This document shows positions 1 through 11,108 of a DNA stretch of 64,000 bases, in pieces. Numbering within the stretch: position 1 is the stretch's first letter; each line of letters opens with the position of its first letter. Below the pieces are notes generated by a model. The model worked only from the letters and a program-made list of their open reading frames with translations, had not been told where the DNA came from and did not search any database. Location of the stretch: assembly GCA_028023455.1 (NCBI GenBank), contig JAQFVV010000012.1, positions 3,686,023 through 3,750,022 on the forward strand, read 5' to 3'. The DNA comes from Epiperipatus broadwayi. Its lineage: Eukaryota; Onychophora; Udeonychophora; Euonychophora; Peripatidae. Made by a program: the position numbers and the translations under genes.

Positions 1-2339
1 ATTCAGTTTAAATATTAAATTTAATATCATTATTTGTTTATATAAAAACTAAAATCTTTCATATGCTTTGATAGTGATAGTCTAAAGTTATAACAAATTT
101 AGTATTATTAAACTTAAGAGTAATCACATATGATTTCTCCATAACATTTGAATAAATATCAAATAAAAATCTGTTATTTATTTTATATATTGTTATGATT
201 GGATACCTAAAACTTTATGGTTATTTAATATGATGACCTTATTTTATAATATTTTAAGTTGATGAAAATGAAAAAATATGTTTGGTTAATTGATTTTGTA
301 TTGTGTTAGATATTATTGATATTGCTAACTTATAGAGCATATTAAGATTTTTGTTTTATGCATTCATGAATTATTTTGTTTAAATATAAATATAAATGAT
401 GTTTAACTTTTGAAACAAGTTTGTATTATTATAAACAGTGTGTTGATTCATAAGGAATATTAAAATATATATCTATATAATTATTTGTCACTATTTTTAT
501 TCTATTATAATAGATTTATATAATATGCACATACTGTTATTTCTAAGATAATGATATTTAGTTTTACTGCTTTATCTTTGGCTTATTGCAAATAAAGCTC
601 ATATTTTAGGGTAGTTGGAAATAATGTTTTTGCTTGTTTTCTATTCATTCTAAATGCTATTTGAATTCATGGAGCTACAATAATGATTATTATTATTGTT
701 TTATTGACTTAAGCATTAGAATGTTATTCATTTATTAATATTTACCTTAGCTTGGTTTATTATTTTCATTTTGTTATAAATGACACTAGATTTCACAGGC
801 ATTAATAAATTAAGATTGTTTTTCTTTGATTCATATTTTTATTCTGTTACAAATGGCGATCAATAATTAGGCTATGACTTAGGATACATTATGACCCATA
901 ATTTTATTCTGTTATAAATGATGTTCAACTTCAAAATATATTTTTATTTAGTTGCAAATGATGACCAATGATGAGGATATATTTTCATTCAGATTATAAT
1001 AAAGGTTTTATTTCCTATGATTATTATAGTTAATTAATTACAAATGATCCCGAATCTGTGAGGCATTAAAAGAGGAGCATACCCTCATCTTTATTCTGTT
1101 ACAAATGGTACACAATTTGTGGGCATTATCAAACTGAGATCATTTTTTCATGTCACACATATTTATTCTGTTAATGCACACACTCCTTATATATCTGTAT
1201 ATACATAGTCATTATAAAATGACCACTTCAATATACACAACTCCTATAAATACTTAAACACATTGTATTATATTATCTAACTTAACATCAAGAAAGAAAC
1301 AAGAAAAATATTCAAATTTATTATACTGTATTTTAATTTTTATTTGGTAAGTGATTTTGCAATCAGTGTAAGTAATCAACAAATAGATCTTCATATTAGT
1401 TTTAGGCTATTGACTTTTATCAATAGAAATAATTATTTGCACTGCTATTAGTGACATATAGCACCAAAATAGTTTGGGGTCTACTTAGCGTATCAGATGG
1501 CACCAAGTGATAGTTTATGGGTAAAAAAGTAATGTGAGTCATAATCTATAAGTATAAACTAAATGAGCCTTTGTGATACGATGTTTATAATACTGAAAAT
1601 TTTAAAAATTATAAAATGACAAAATTAAACATTTTATGCTTATAAGAAATATATATATATATATTTTTATATTTATAACTCCATTTGAAATAATAGCAAG
1701 AAAAAATATATTAATCACGTGACTTGCTTTTTGTAAAGGAATTTTTTTTTAAAACTACAATTACTTTTCCAACATTATTAATATTAATTTTTCTTTATTC
1801 ATTATAAATTTATTGTAAAAAAAATTCAATCTTCAAATAATTATTTTATATTTGATTTTGAAAAATCAATATACTCCAATTAAGTAATAATGATTGCCAA
1901 TAAGATTTGGTTATTATTTTAATAAATTAGTTTATATTCACATAATAAAAAAGATAGCTTAATTAGTAAAGATTTATAAATTTGCTTTAACACGAATTTT
2001 TTTTTTGTTGAATTGCATTTTTAAATTCAAAATTAATTCAGCAGAGCAATAATTAATCCTTATTTTTAGTAAGTTATATTTAATTTAATCATTTACTCCA
2101 TATAAAACAAACGTCAATTTTTTTTTGCTGAAATAAAAACAAATAAACAAATATAAATATTATAAATATATAAAAAATAAATTGACAAGAATAATTTTAT
2201 ATAATTAATTTAAGTGGCAGAAATATTTTTATTGTGAGATCTCCATTCTAGTAATAAAAGCAATTAGTAAAATTATTGAACATTAGATGATAGCATAACT
2301 AATTGCTTTGATAGATAAAGCAATTTATTTCATGTATTT
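1..2339. other. Non-coding A+T-rich stretch (intron or intergenic)
   Basis: No open frame of coding character, no tRNA and no complete mobile element was found here. The stretch lies upstream, on the plus strand, of the Ig-domain exon at 3603, so it is likely intron or 5' flank of that gene. The only structure seen is a diverged tandem repeat at about 760-1180, listed separately, and a short (AT)n run near 1650. Confidence 0.6.
765..1180. repeat. Diverged tandem repeat containing a TTTATTCTGTTACAAATG-like motif
   Basis: A phrase close to TTTATTCTGTTACAAATG recurs at about 839-855, 903-920 and 1090-1107, with weaker forms near 771, 941 and 1161. Spacing is irregular, roughly 60-90 bases with a gap near 1000-1080. 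This looks like an old, decayed tandem array. No function is suggested. Confidence 0.5.
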
Positions 2340-3055
2340 ATTTAGAAATATTTTGACTCAATTTAAAGTTGTAAATATTAATTTTTATTAAGTGTGATGT
2401 CAGCACGACTTATATAAGGCTAAAACCTCAATACATGCACCTTGAATGCTTCATTTTAGCAAGAGAGACCTCCACAAATCATAATGCAAGATTTGACTTT
2501 ATAAAGATAAGAGGGACTCTCTTATCTCTCAATCTATTTTTTTAATTACATAGGCAAATCTAAAACATTTTGATTTGGGAGCATGAAGCTAATAAATTCT
2601 TCACTGATTAAGTCCACTATTTCTGTTAAACATTAACATTCACAAAATCTTTCGATTTACAATGCATGTACTGAGATTTTAGCTTATATAAGTATTACGT
2701 GCTGACATGCGCTTAATAAGAATTAATATTTACAACTTTAAATTGATTCAAAACATTTCTAAATTTAATATCTGAATATTGACTCATTGTAAATCGTATT
2801 TCGTGAATGTTAATGTTTAACAAAAATAGTGGACTTAATCAGTGAATAATTTATTAGCTTCATGCTTCCAAATCAAAATGCTTTAGATTTGCTTATATAA
2901 TTAAGAAAATAGGTTGAGAGATAAGAGGGTCCCTCTTATTTTTATAAAGTCTAATCTTGTGTTATGATTTGTAGAGGTCTGTTTTGCTAAAATTAAGCAT
3001 TCAAGGCACATGTACTGAGGTTTTAGCCTTATATAAGTATTCATGTATTGATATA
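2340..3055. repeat. Nested palindromic (fold-back) element
   Basis: The block at about 2405-2660 reappears inverted at about 2783-3040. A shorter block, 2346-2440, reappears inverted at 2665-2765. Recognisable paired phrases include TTATATAAGGCTAAAACCTC on the left and its inverse near 3020 on the right. The order is arm, partial inverted arm, inverted arm, so it is a tandem-plus-inverted arrangement and not a simple MITE. No coding potential was seen. The superfamily is unknown. Confidence 0.75.
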
Positions 3056-3602
3056 AAAAATGTGACAAATAGTAGAGAATGTATAACAAGTATATAATCT
3101 AGATTGTTAAAAATTTACTTGTTTTAAGATAATTTCACTTAAATGCATCTTTGTTTTATTTCTACTAATTATAGGTGGCTATTTTCCAAATAAAAAATCT
3201 TTATAGGTTTTGAAAGTGGAAGATAATTTCTCACAAAAAAAAAATGTAAATGTGTGTTAGTAGACGTTTGTATCATTTCCAGAAAAATAAAGTTATAGAT
3301 TCTATAGTTGTGCTTCATGCACATGCAATGAAGCTATAAAATTGAAGTAGTTAATAAACTTAATTAATAAACTGAGTGCTTTCAGGAAATCTTTGTTCCC
3401 ATAATCATAGTTGTTGTTATAGATTGTCATTTTTCCAAATAAAGATTGTCAGACTAATACATATGTGAAAGTGTTAACACATCTCAGTAAATTTGATGCT
3501 ATTCTAATTTAATATAGTATTTTTCATTGTAAGATAATGATTTATTTTTATTCTAATAATTCTTTTATAGTTATTTGATTATTTCCTATTTATATATTTT
3601 AG

Positions 3603-3784
3603 AATTTACTGGATGAAAAACGGAAAGCTACTGTCATTTACAGAAAATGCTTCAAGGCTATCTGTGCAGCATTATGCTCTTGTTATTTCTAAACCCCTCT
3701 CAGAAGATGAAGGGTTTTATCAATGTGTAGCTAAAAATGTATGGGGTGTGGCCATTTCTGATTTTATTCACTTAAAGAAAGCAG
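3603..3784 (+). CDS. Internal exon encoding most of an Ig domain, L1CAM/neuroglian family (probable Ig1)
   Basis: This is one internal exon of a neural cell adhesion molecule of the immunoglobulin superfamily. Such proteins sit in the plasma membrane and mediate axon and glial adhesion. Seen: an acceptor AG at 3601-3602 after a T-rich tract, and a CAG/GTCAGT donor with GT at 3785-3786. The exon is 182 nt, with a phase 2 intron upstream and a phase 1 intron downstream. It encodes the Ig strand C tryptophan (IYWMKNGK), a strand E-like segment (YALVISKP) and the strand F signature DEGFYQC with its cysteine, then AKNVWGVAISD and HLKKA at the domain end. The tail after the cysteine resembles the first Ig domain of neuroglian and its vertebrate L1 relatives, which is the basis for the family call. 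The partner cysteine of strand B would lie in the preceding exon, which I did not find. A fragment of another I-set protein is the main alternative. Only the exon is supported, not a whole gene. Confidence 0.72.
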
Positions 3785-4895
3785 GTCAGTATAAATTTTT
3801 AAAAAAATTATTTTATTATATATTTTAAAATTTTATATATATATAATAATTTAGAATGGTACTTAAAATATTCATGTGATCCTTTTTTTAAACTGATGTA
3901 AGTCCCCAATGGGTTAGAAAAGTGGTAGAATAGTACATTTAAAAGCTAATAATTTTGGGATTAATTCTTATTAACAATGTAAATCAAAGATTTCATTAAA
4001 CATCAAAATAAAGATTCCATTAGTAAGCTGAATGGAATGGGATGTTCAATCTATTTACAAAAAGCATTTTAAAGCAAATTCAAACAGAATTCGTTTTATT
4101 ATTAATTGAATGATGTGGGAGAAAGCTGAAACTTTTAAATAGGTTGATTTTTTCATTGGGTACTTTAAATAAAAATGGAATTAGCAACCAAATGAATATA
4201 CTATAATTATATTTCAAATTATATAAAGTGAATATTTATGCAATATAATTTATGCATTAATCATAATGAATATTAATTTTCTCTAATTTATATTATTATA
4301 GTATAAATATAATTCTTATTTTTTTATATAATAAATTATTATATGTTCAGAACGAAATAACTTTTTCAATTAAGCAATGATTTAATTAATAATAATTATT
4401 TAAACCTACATGGTTTAGTGATATGATAAGTTAGCAGATTCCTGAGCTCAGCATTCATGAATCACAGCTAGCTCTCTTACTTCCGGTGCTCAAAAAATTT
4501 AAAAATGCCTAAGTAATAAACCAATCAACTATTTTTTAATTATATTTAACATTAAGTTTTTATTAAAATGATAATAAAATAAAAATTTTGAAATAGATGA
4601 AGTGTAATCACTTTCATTAAAAAAAACAATTATTATCTCACATGGGCAATAATTATAAAGATGAAGATGTAATAAAATTGCATATTGTCAATGTCTTAAA
4701 AATATATTCTAAATTACTAATAGCTAACCATACTTTTAAGTCAGTTGAAATCCAAAACTATAAATATCTCATAACACCAAATAGAAATGTTTATTAGAAT
4801 TTTATTAAATTCTTTAAAGATTAATTTAAAAACTTCTTTAAATTTTAATATTTGAGTTGATTCAATTAACAAATTTATATATATATTAATCAATA
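3785..4895 (+). other. Intron following the Ig exon
   Basis: Starts with the GTCAGT donor. It contains only A+T-rich sequence; no exon, RNA gene or mobile element was recognised. The next exon of the gene could not be located in the window, so the intron either runs for tens of kilobases through the repeats that follow or the exon is an isolated remnant. Confidence 0.5.
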
Positions 4896-5165
4896 AAGCA
4901 AGTCATATATAGCATAACAATGCTTTTATAAGCTTGTGTTTACAAATATGTAATATTGAGAGTGTAGGAATAGCTCATCAAGCTCTTAATTGATAAGTGA
5001 CAAAGGATAGGAATGTCCCAGATAGAGATTTTAAATATTTTCTCTTGCATCACATCAATTAAGTGCTTGTTTGAGCTATTGGTACGTCCTCTATATTACA
5101 TATTTGTAAATTCAAGCTTATAAAAACAAGGTCACACTATATATGACTTGCTTTGTTGATTACTA
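4896..5165. repeat. Palindromic MITE-like element
   Basis: The sequence from about 4896 (AAAGCAAGTCATATATAG) is the imperfect inverse of that ending at about 5160 (ATATATGACTTGCTTTG), and pairing continues inward to about 5020. Each arm is roughly 120-130 bp. No open frame is seen. A related half copy follows at 5390-5515. Confidence 0.7.
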
Positions 5166-5389
5166 TAATTTTACCTTTAATATCTTGGAAATGATAAGGC
5201 TATTAATATATGGTAGATCTGAATTTAGTTCAGTTTCATATAGCTATTTAAGTTAGATAGCTGAAGTTAAAGACATTTTCATGTCCAAAAATTTCAGGTT
5301 TTCTACTTAAGTACTACATATTAAATAAGTGCTGGTTTTGAGTTGATATTTTAGATCTAGTGTCTGAATGTTCTAGCTTCTCACTGCGG

Positions 5390-5515
5390 TGAACCATAAG
5401 CTCAAAACTGATTGGTCTGGGGATAAGAACATTCTAGATAGAGTTTTTAAATATTTTCTCTTACTGCACTTATCAATTGTTTGAGTTATTGGTACACTCT
5501 CTATATTATATATAT
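5390..5515. repeat. Partial copy of the 4896-5165 palindromic element
   Basis: Shares with the preceding palindrome a GATAAG...AATG/ACAT stretch, then TTTTAAATATTTTCTCTT, a TGCA-rich spacer, ATCAATT and TTGAGTTATTGGTAC followed by CTCTATATTA. It ends in (AT)n runs at about 5537-5563 and 5578-5613. Confidence 0.55.
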
Positions 5516-8121
5516 ATTGTAATGAGCACAGACGTTCGTATATATATATATATATATATATAGAGAGTGTATGGCACAATATATATATATATATCGTTAC
5601 ATATATATATATATGTTGTGCCATTACAATTTAGTCAGTAGCTAAATTTGTAATAATGTGCATGTAAAAAAATGTAAAACAAAAATCATCATCACATTTT
5701 TATCTAAAAAGGAAGCTGTAGGGCATCCAAGTTTAAACCCTACAAGATCAAGTTCTAAAAGCTTTAGCCAGAAAGTGAGTGGGTCAACAATTATATTCTT
5801 TATTTGTTTGTGTGTTAATAGAAAGGTAATACACACATTTAAACTATTCAATATTTAATTTTTCTGTTAAAAAGCAAAGTTACACATATATAGGCAATGT
5901 ATGTGTAAGCTATTTAATTGTTTTACATTTCAAATATTAAACATTTTAACTTTCTTTAAAACTAACCTACACTTGCTAAATTTTAATATTTTATTATTTC
6001 TCTGTTTTACTTCTCTATATTTGTAATTTGGATTTAAAAGCTAAGGATTTAATTTTAAATATTAGGGTTATAATTACTAAGCTAGCAATTAGATTATTTA
6101 ATGTCAGTTTATACATGATTTGAATGATGGAGTGTGTGTGTTACATCACATAAATATGTCTACATTTATTAAATATTGAGAGAAAGAGAGGAAAATCTGT
6201 TGTATTGTTTTTTTTTCTTACTCAACAATTTTTTGTATTATAAGGGTTGATTTTCTGTTAAAAAACTTAGAGACGATGTGAGAAGTCTAATTTTTAAAAT
6301 GTCTCATCTTAAGATCAAAAGAAAAAAGCTCAAAATTTGAGATGTTACATGGGTGTAAAAAAAAGGATTAAGTCTATTTTTTCCATCAAGACAAAAGTTT
6401 GTCTGGAAACCAGGTGTGTGATTTTTTTAATGTTCCTAAAAAAGATTGCACTTTCCAGCTAAAAAAAATGAATTGGTCAGAAATAGAAATAAAAATCGGA
6501 TATAAAAGCAGTCTGGAAAATCAGTTGAGCTATTATATTATTGTTATAGAGACTTTAAAAATTATTGAAACTAAAGCAGACAAACATTTTTAATTCTGCT
6601 AGATAACCTTTTTTTTAAAAAATCATTTTGTTTAATAGCAAGCTTTGAATATTGAAAATAGAAGGATGGCAGGCTAGGAAAAATATATATTTTTCCATCT
6701 GTCTACCAGACTCATCATCAGCCAGCACATCATATAGGAAAGAAAAGTTGTCTTATCTGAAAAATAATATTCTACACCTTTCAACTGACTGAGAGAAATC
6801 AGATGTTTTTAAATAGAAATAAGAAAGCATTCACCCGCATTTGAAGGCGATCAGAAGAAAAATGATTAATCTACAGATAAATAGTAAATCATCAAGTCCA
6901 ATTAATTGTTCCAGTAACTGAGTTTAAACCCCAGAAAATTTATAAATGTGAAAATAACTGCTGTACTTAATCCACTAAAAAAATCATGCTTGACAGGAAG
7001 AGAAGAAAAGTTAATATAATGATTTCCAAATTGTCCACTAAAGCAAATAACCTCAATAGGATCATCATCATCAAATAGTTATCCACCTCAAGAAAGAGAT
7101 TGTTCCAAAGAAAATGGAAATGGTAGCTGCAAAATATAGACATTAAACAAGATAAATTTGACTCATTGGAAGTTGCCACAAAGAACTGGTAGTATAATTT
7201 TTTATATATATTTTCTTTATAATATCAGAGACTTAGTAAAATTTTATCAACAGAGTGGTATATTTTTGTTTAAAGAACTTTTAAAACAACCAAGATCAAT
7301 TGAAACCAAGAATTTCTTAATAACTATTTTAGATGTACTAAAATTATGATTGTCTTTTAACTTAAAGTTATGAAATGTTATTAATATGTAACACATTTCT
7401 TTTTTATTATTATTTTGTTTTAAATAATATTTTTGTTATTATGGGGATACAAACACATACATACATAATAATACTTTACTTGTGTATAATTGCAAGTGAA
7501 TGTGAAGGAATAAGCACTATTAAAATATTAAATTACTTTGTTTTAAGAAAGTATAGGTTTCAGAGTGTAGAAGGGAGGGGGATAGAAAGACACTTTAAAA
7601 CTTGTTTCTAAAACTTGCTCTTTCCAATTTTACTAACATTTATTTTTGTCATTCTACTTACATGTTAGATTTATAAAATATGTGTGCCAATGAGTGAATT
7701 TTTTTTTTTATGAAATACTTTTCTTGTGGATGGAACATTTTAACAAATCGGTTACCCCATTTAATACCATATACATTTGATGGGAAAGGGGAAAGAACTT
7801 GAAATTAATCTGAAGATTGCAATATAATCAATTATTATTGTTATTATTATTCATATCAATTTTCATGTTTATCTATAAATTTTCATGTAGATCTTAGTAA
7901 TGCATTAATAATAGTTAATTTGTTTTATTAAACGAGGCTTATATATTTCATTAAGAGTAGTCTTTATTAAGTGTGATCATTCATCATCAATGTGAATATT
8001 AGCTATAAATTTCTTTATAAAAATTAGGTTTATGATTAGGCTTAGTAGTAAAGCTGTGGTTGAAACCATTGTCATTATTGTTATCATTATCGTCATCATC
8101 ATCATCAACGTTGTAATTAAT

Positions 8122-8338
8122 GAGCTGTTTAAATGTTTAAAGGACATAAATAAATATTGATTTCATAGTATTTAGTGATTTCTTAGTATTATTATAACCA
8201 CCATCCCATCATCTATTTCATGCAAGGATTGAGCTGTTTAAATGTTTAAAGGACATAAATAAATATTGATTTCATAGTATTTAGTGATTTCTTAGTATTA
8301 TTATAACCACCATCCCATCATCTATTTCATGCAAGGAT
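8122..8338. repeat. 109-bp tandem duplication, left arm only
   Basis: The unit beginning GAGCTGTTTAAATG starts at 8122 and again at 8231, with the two copies near identical. The mirror position in the right arm (about 9715-9830) has a single copy, so this duplication postdates formation of the large inverted repeat. Confidence 0.9.
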
Positions 8339-8802
8339 GACTGAATTACTATCCTAAATTAATAATATAATCAGAGCTAGTAAAACTTATAAAAAAATAT
8401 TGAAACACATTTGTTATGTTAAGGTCTAAGAAATGATTTCTGTCTAATGAATTCCACTTTAGTTTAAAGATGTTTTATGTTATCTAGGTGTTTACTTAAA
8501 TATTAGTGCATACAGTGCTATGGGTCTAAAATCAAAATCATACATTTTGTAAGAAATAAGGTACCAAAGGGATTCAAATCTGGTACATGTGAAAAAGTTA
8601 TAAATATAACTGTCTAGGTCCAGCTAACCTAGTGGCACCCTGATAGACCATATTCACTTTTGTTCACTTAGACATGCACTTGAGATCCAACCAAGAAATG
8701 AAAGTGGATAAAATCTACTGTCTGTATACCTGAGAAGTTATTTTATTGAGTTACCAGTGTGCTCACTCACTTGATTTCCATATACCTGAGTTGTAATAAT
8801 TT

Positions 8803-8894
8803 GCCCTAATAATTTGTTTATAATTATTGATATTGTGATATCTTGAGAGCCCTAATAATTTGTTTATAATTATTGATATTGTGATATCTTGAGA
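8803..8894. repeat. 46-bp tandem duplication, left arm only
   Basis: GCCCTAATAATTTG starts at 8803 and again at 8849, and both copies run to ATATCTTGAGA. The right arm has one copy near 9210-9255. It is a second arm-specific event. Confidence 0.9.
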
Positions 8895-10303
8895 AATCTA
8901 ATTATAGAAATATGTTTAATTTATTCCTACTCATCATTTTAATATTTATTTACTATGGACTGCTCGGGTATGGTAATATTTATATTTGAATCTTAATATT
9001 TTTTGATCTACTTTTAATTAAGTTACAATGTTCTTGGTTTGATGTTAAGTGCATATTTAAACAAATACCAAGAACATTGTAACTTAATTAAAAGTAGATC
9101 AAAAGACATTAAGATTCAAATATAATATTACCATACCTGAGCAGTCCATAGTAAATAAATATTAAAATGATGAGTAGGAATAAATTAAACATATTTCTAT
9201 AATTAGATTTCTCAAGATAACACAATATCAATAATTATAAACAAATTATTAGGGCAAATTATTATAACTCAGGTATATGGAAATCAAGTAAGTGAGCACA
9301 CTGGTAACTCAATAAAATAACTTCTCAGGTATACAGACAGTAGATTTTATCCACTTTCATTTCTTGGTTGGATCTCAAGTGCATGTCTAAGTGAACAACA
9401 AGAGAATATGGTCTATCAGGGCACCACTAGGTTAGCTGGACCTAGACAGTTATATTTATAACTTTTTCACATGTACCAGGTTTGAATCCCTTTGGTACCT
9501 TATTTGTTACAAAATGTATGATTTTGATTTTAGACCCATAGCACTGTATGCACTAATATTTAAGTAAACACCTAGATAACATAAAACATCTTTAAACTAA
9601 AGTGGAATTCATTAGACAGAAATCATTTCTTAGACCTTAACATAACATGTGTTTCAATATTTTTTTATAAGATTTACTAGCTCTGATTATATTATTAATT
9701 TAGGATAGTAATTCACTCATTCTTGCATGAAATAGATGATGGGATGGTGGTTATAATAATACTAAGAAATCACTAAATACTATGAAATCAATATGCATTT
9801 ATGTCCTTTAAACATTTAAACAGCTCATTAATTACAACATTGATGATGATGATGACAATAATGATAACAATAATGACAATGGTTTCAACCACAGCTTTAG
9901 TACTAAGCCTAATCATAAACCTAATTTTTATAAAGAAATTCATAACTATTGCTTAATTTTAGTATATCTAATTGGAACTTAAATAGCTAATATTCACCTT
10001 GATGATGAATGATCACACTTAATAAAGACTACTCTTAATGAAATATATATGCCTCGTTTAATAAAACTAGTTAACATTTATTAATGCATTACTAAGATCT
10101 ACATAAAAATTATAGATAAACATGAAAATTGATATGAATAATAACAATAATTTCACATGATCACCATCTCTATAATAGCACATTTGTTGCAAACAAAGGC
10201 AAAACTCCCCATACAGTAGTGCCACCCTGTGCCAAACAGAGTAATCAATGGATGCCAGAAGGCTTGTGCATAAAATCCCTATCTAGTGCCTACTCATCCA
10301 ATA

Positions 10304-10345
10304 TCCCCAGACTAGTTTCTGGCTTGTGGCTATCATCAGTGAGGA
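10304..10345 (-). ncRNA. Hammerhead ribozyme motif, type I, tiny helix III (left half)
   Basis: On the minus strand the order is TCCTCA (helix I), CTGATGA (10333-10339), a 13-nt helix II hairpin, GAAA (10316-10319), ACTAGT forming a 2-3 bp helix III, then C at 10310 as the cleavage base, and TGGGGA pairing with the first strand. Helix I has 6 bp (one G-U). Helix II is weak: U-A, an A-C mismatch, G-C and C-G. All core bases expected of the family are present and the cleavage triplet is the canonical GTC. The motif is identical to the mirror copy at 11067. Activity is not shown. Confidence 0.75.
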
Positions 10346-11066
10346 GCCTTGGATCTGAGAGCACTGCACCTAGATCTTAGGATCTAATGCAACCCTCCAG
10401 CAGCCGCCTTTTAACTCTACTTTACCACAAAACTATGAGAATGAAATTGAAAACATTGTTAATATCTTCAATTTAAGCTCAATAGCTTATATAATCATAT
10501 GGGTCTGAACTCAATTCAGCACCCATACATTTTGGTGTCTTTGGCTCTTAAACAACCATAGCTACCACTATTCTATTAGGCAGGATGGTGTTAATCCATC
10601 AAACATCACATGAACACCATCTCTATACTAGCAAATAATTTGTTGTAAACAAAAGCAAAACTCCCCATACAGTAGTGCCACCCTGTGCCAAGCCTTCTGG
10701 CATCCATTGATTACTCTGTTTGGCACAGGGTGGCACTACTGTATGGGGAGTTTTGCCTTTGTTTACAACAAATTATGTGCTAGTATAGAGATGGTGATCA
10801 TGTGATGTTTGATGGTTTAACACCAATCCTGCCTAATAGGATAGTGGTGGCTATGGTTGTTTAAGAGCCAAAGACACCAAAATGTATGGGTGCTGCATTG
10901 AGTTCAGACTCATATGACTATATAAGCTATTGAGCTTAGATTGAAGATATTAACAATGTTTTCAATTACATTCTCATAGTTTTGTAGTAAAGTAGAGTTA
11001 AAAGGTGGCTGCTGGAGGGTTGCATTAGATACTAAGATCTAGGTGCAGTGCTCTCAGATCCAAGGC

Positions 11067-11108
11067 TCCTCACTGATGATAGCCACAAGCCAGAAACTAG
11101 TCTGGGGA
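11067..11108 (+). ncRNA. Hammerhead ribozyme motif, type I, tiny helix III (right half)
   Basis: On the plus strand TCCTCA (11067-11072) pairs with TGGGGA (11103-11108) as helix I. The core CTGATGA is at 11073-11079, helix II at 11080-11092 and GAAA at 11093-11096. Helix III is A-CTAG-T, and predicted cleavage follows C11102 in a GTC triplet. Helix II has an A-C mismatch that a single A-to-G change would repair, so activity may be reduced. Short helix III stems are typical of hammerheads reported in Penelope-like elements and animal retrozymes. Confidence 0.77.

Noticed and set aside
6690-6735. Minus-strand GGCTGATGATGAGTCT...GATGGAAAAATATATATTTTTC in the left arm of the giant palindrome
   Set aside because: CTGATGA and GAAA are present and some stems can be drawn, but helix II is not adjacent to the core, and the mirrored copy at 12340 lacks GAAA.
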